Shown here piece by piece: positions 13,993 to 14,385 of a stretch of 14,385 bases of DNA. Location of the stretch: positions 1 through 14,385 of the forward strand of contig SFNX01000043.1 of NCBI GenBank assembly GCA_004552595.1, written 5' to 3'. The position numbers and the translations under genes were made by a program. Each line of letters starts with the position of its first letter. The stretch's first letter is position 1. The DNA comes from Lachnospiraceae bacterium. GTDB taxonomy: Bacteria > Bacillota > Clostridia > Lachnospirales > Lachnospiraceae. Below the pieces are notes generated by a model. That model saw only the letters and a program-made list of their open reading frames with translations. It was not told the origin of the DNA and ran no database searches.

Positions 13993-14385
13993 ATGACACA
14001 ATCAAGAACTCATACATGTAACGAATTAACAATGGAACATGTAGGACAGGTAGTAACAATTGTCGGATGGTATGACAATATGAGAAAGGTAAGCAAGAAC
14101 TTAGGATTTCTCATATTAAGAGATTTCTACGGAATAACACAGGTAGTAGTGGAAACCGAAGAAATGATGGATTCACTTGCGGGAATCAATAACGAATCAA
14201 CACTTTCGATTACAGGTACAGTAAGAGAGAGATCTAATAAAAATCCACAGATTAAAACAGGTGACATTGAGGTTGTTCCTTCTTCGATTGAAGTATTAGG
14301 AAAGTGTATTTACAATGAGCTCCCATTTGAAATAAACCGTTCAAAGGAAGCAGATGAGACGACAAGACTTAAATACCGTTATCTT
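13993..14385 (+). CDS. aspS: Aspartyl-tRNA synthetase, N-terminal part (cut by window edge)
   Basis: AspRS is a class II synthetase that charges tRNA-Asp. The 131 residues present cover the N-terminal OB-fold anticodon-binding domain: MTQSRTHTC, VGQVVTIVGWYDNMR, LGFLILRDFYGITQVV, TGTVRERSNKNP and GDIEVVPSSIEVLG. The window ends at ETTRLKYRYL, the conserved hinge just before the catalytic core; the LKYRYLDLR-type motif separates AspRS from AsnRS and LysRS. AGAGGA (13980-13985) lies 7 bases before the ATG. A possible -10 (TATAGA, 13959-13964) is seen but no good -35, so the promoter is not assigned. It probably starts a new unit after the ptsH terminator. The frame is open to the end with no defect. 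Confidence 0.9.
   Translation, partial: MTQSRTHTCNELTMEHVGQVVTIVGWYDNMRKVSKNLGFLILRDFYGITQVVVETEEMMDSLAGINNESTLSITGTVRERSNKNPQIKTGDIEVVPSSIEVLGKCIYNELPFEINRSKEADETTRLKYRYL

Noticed and set aside
1..14385. Mobile element, prophage, CRISPR or defence-system content
   Set aside because: No transposase, integrase, repeat-spacer array, terminal repeats or tRNA attachment site seen; base and codon use looks even from end to end.

Overview
The window looks like chromosomal DNA from a motile, AT-rich, Gram-positive anaerobe of the Firmicutes, most likely a Lachnospiraceae-type Clostridia (inference). The clues are the Mbl-type actin gene beside two rod genes, as in Bacillus; comFC followed by a YvyF-type gene; a CdaA-CdaR-GlmM cluster; strong AGGAGG-type ribosome binding sites; and the wording of the HPr and AspRS proteins. 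All genes lie on the + strand. I see no insertion sequence, prophage, CRISPR array, tRNA or rRNA.

Layout. (1) 1-1848 is the C-terminal two thirds of uvrA, cut by the window edge. (2) 1849-2089 is a regulatory gap holding a sigma-28-like promoter, a 25-bp hairpin terminator that starts almost at the predicted +1 of that promoter, a strong housekeeping promoter, and a structured leader. (3) 2090-13534 is an uninterrupted run of eleven genes with gaps from -23 to +82 bp: mbl, two flagellar rod genes (flhO, flgG/flhP), a FlgJ-type rod-binding protein, recD2, comFC, a yvyF-type zinc protein, two membrane proteins of unknown function, and cdaA-cdaR-glmM. (4) 13535-13952 is a separate unit with its own promoter, leader hairpin and terminator, coding for HPr (ptsH). 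This ptsH copy is broken by a 5-bp tandem duplication (GTAAA twice) that shifts the frame at codon 56. (5) 13993-14385 is the N-terminal part of aspS.

How the genes work together. Mbl guides lateral-wall synthesis. FlhO, FlgG/FlhP and the rod-binding protein build the flagellar rod that crosses that wall. CdaA makes c-di-AMP, CdaR is its membrane regulator, and GlmM supplies glucosamine-1-phosphate for peptidoglycan and is known to bind CdaA. The run therefore ties envelope growth, flagellar rod assembly and c-di-AMP signalling to one promoter, with a DNA helicase and a ComFC protein in the middle.

Most of the window is ordinary core genome. The parts most worth a second look are the sigma-28-like promoter firing straight into a hairpin, the frameshifted ptsH, and the two unrecognised membrane proteins just upstream of cdaA.
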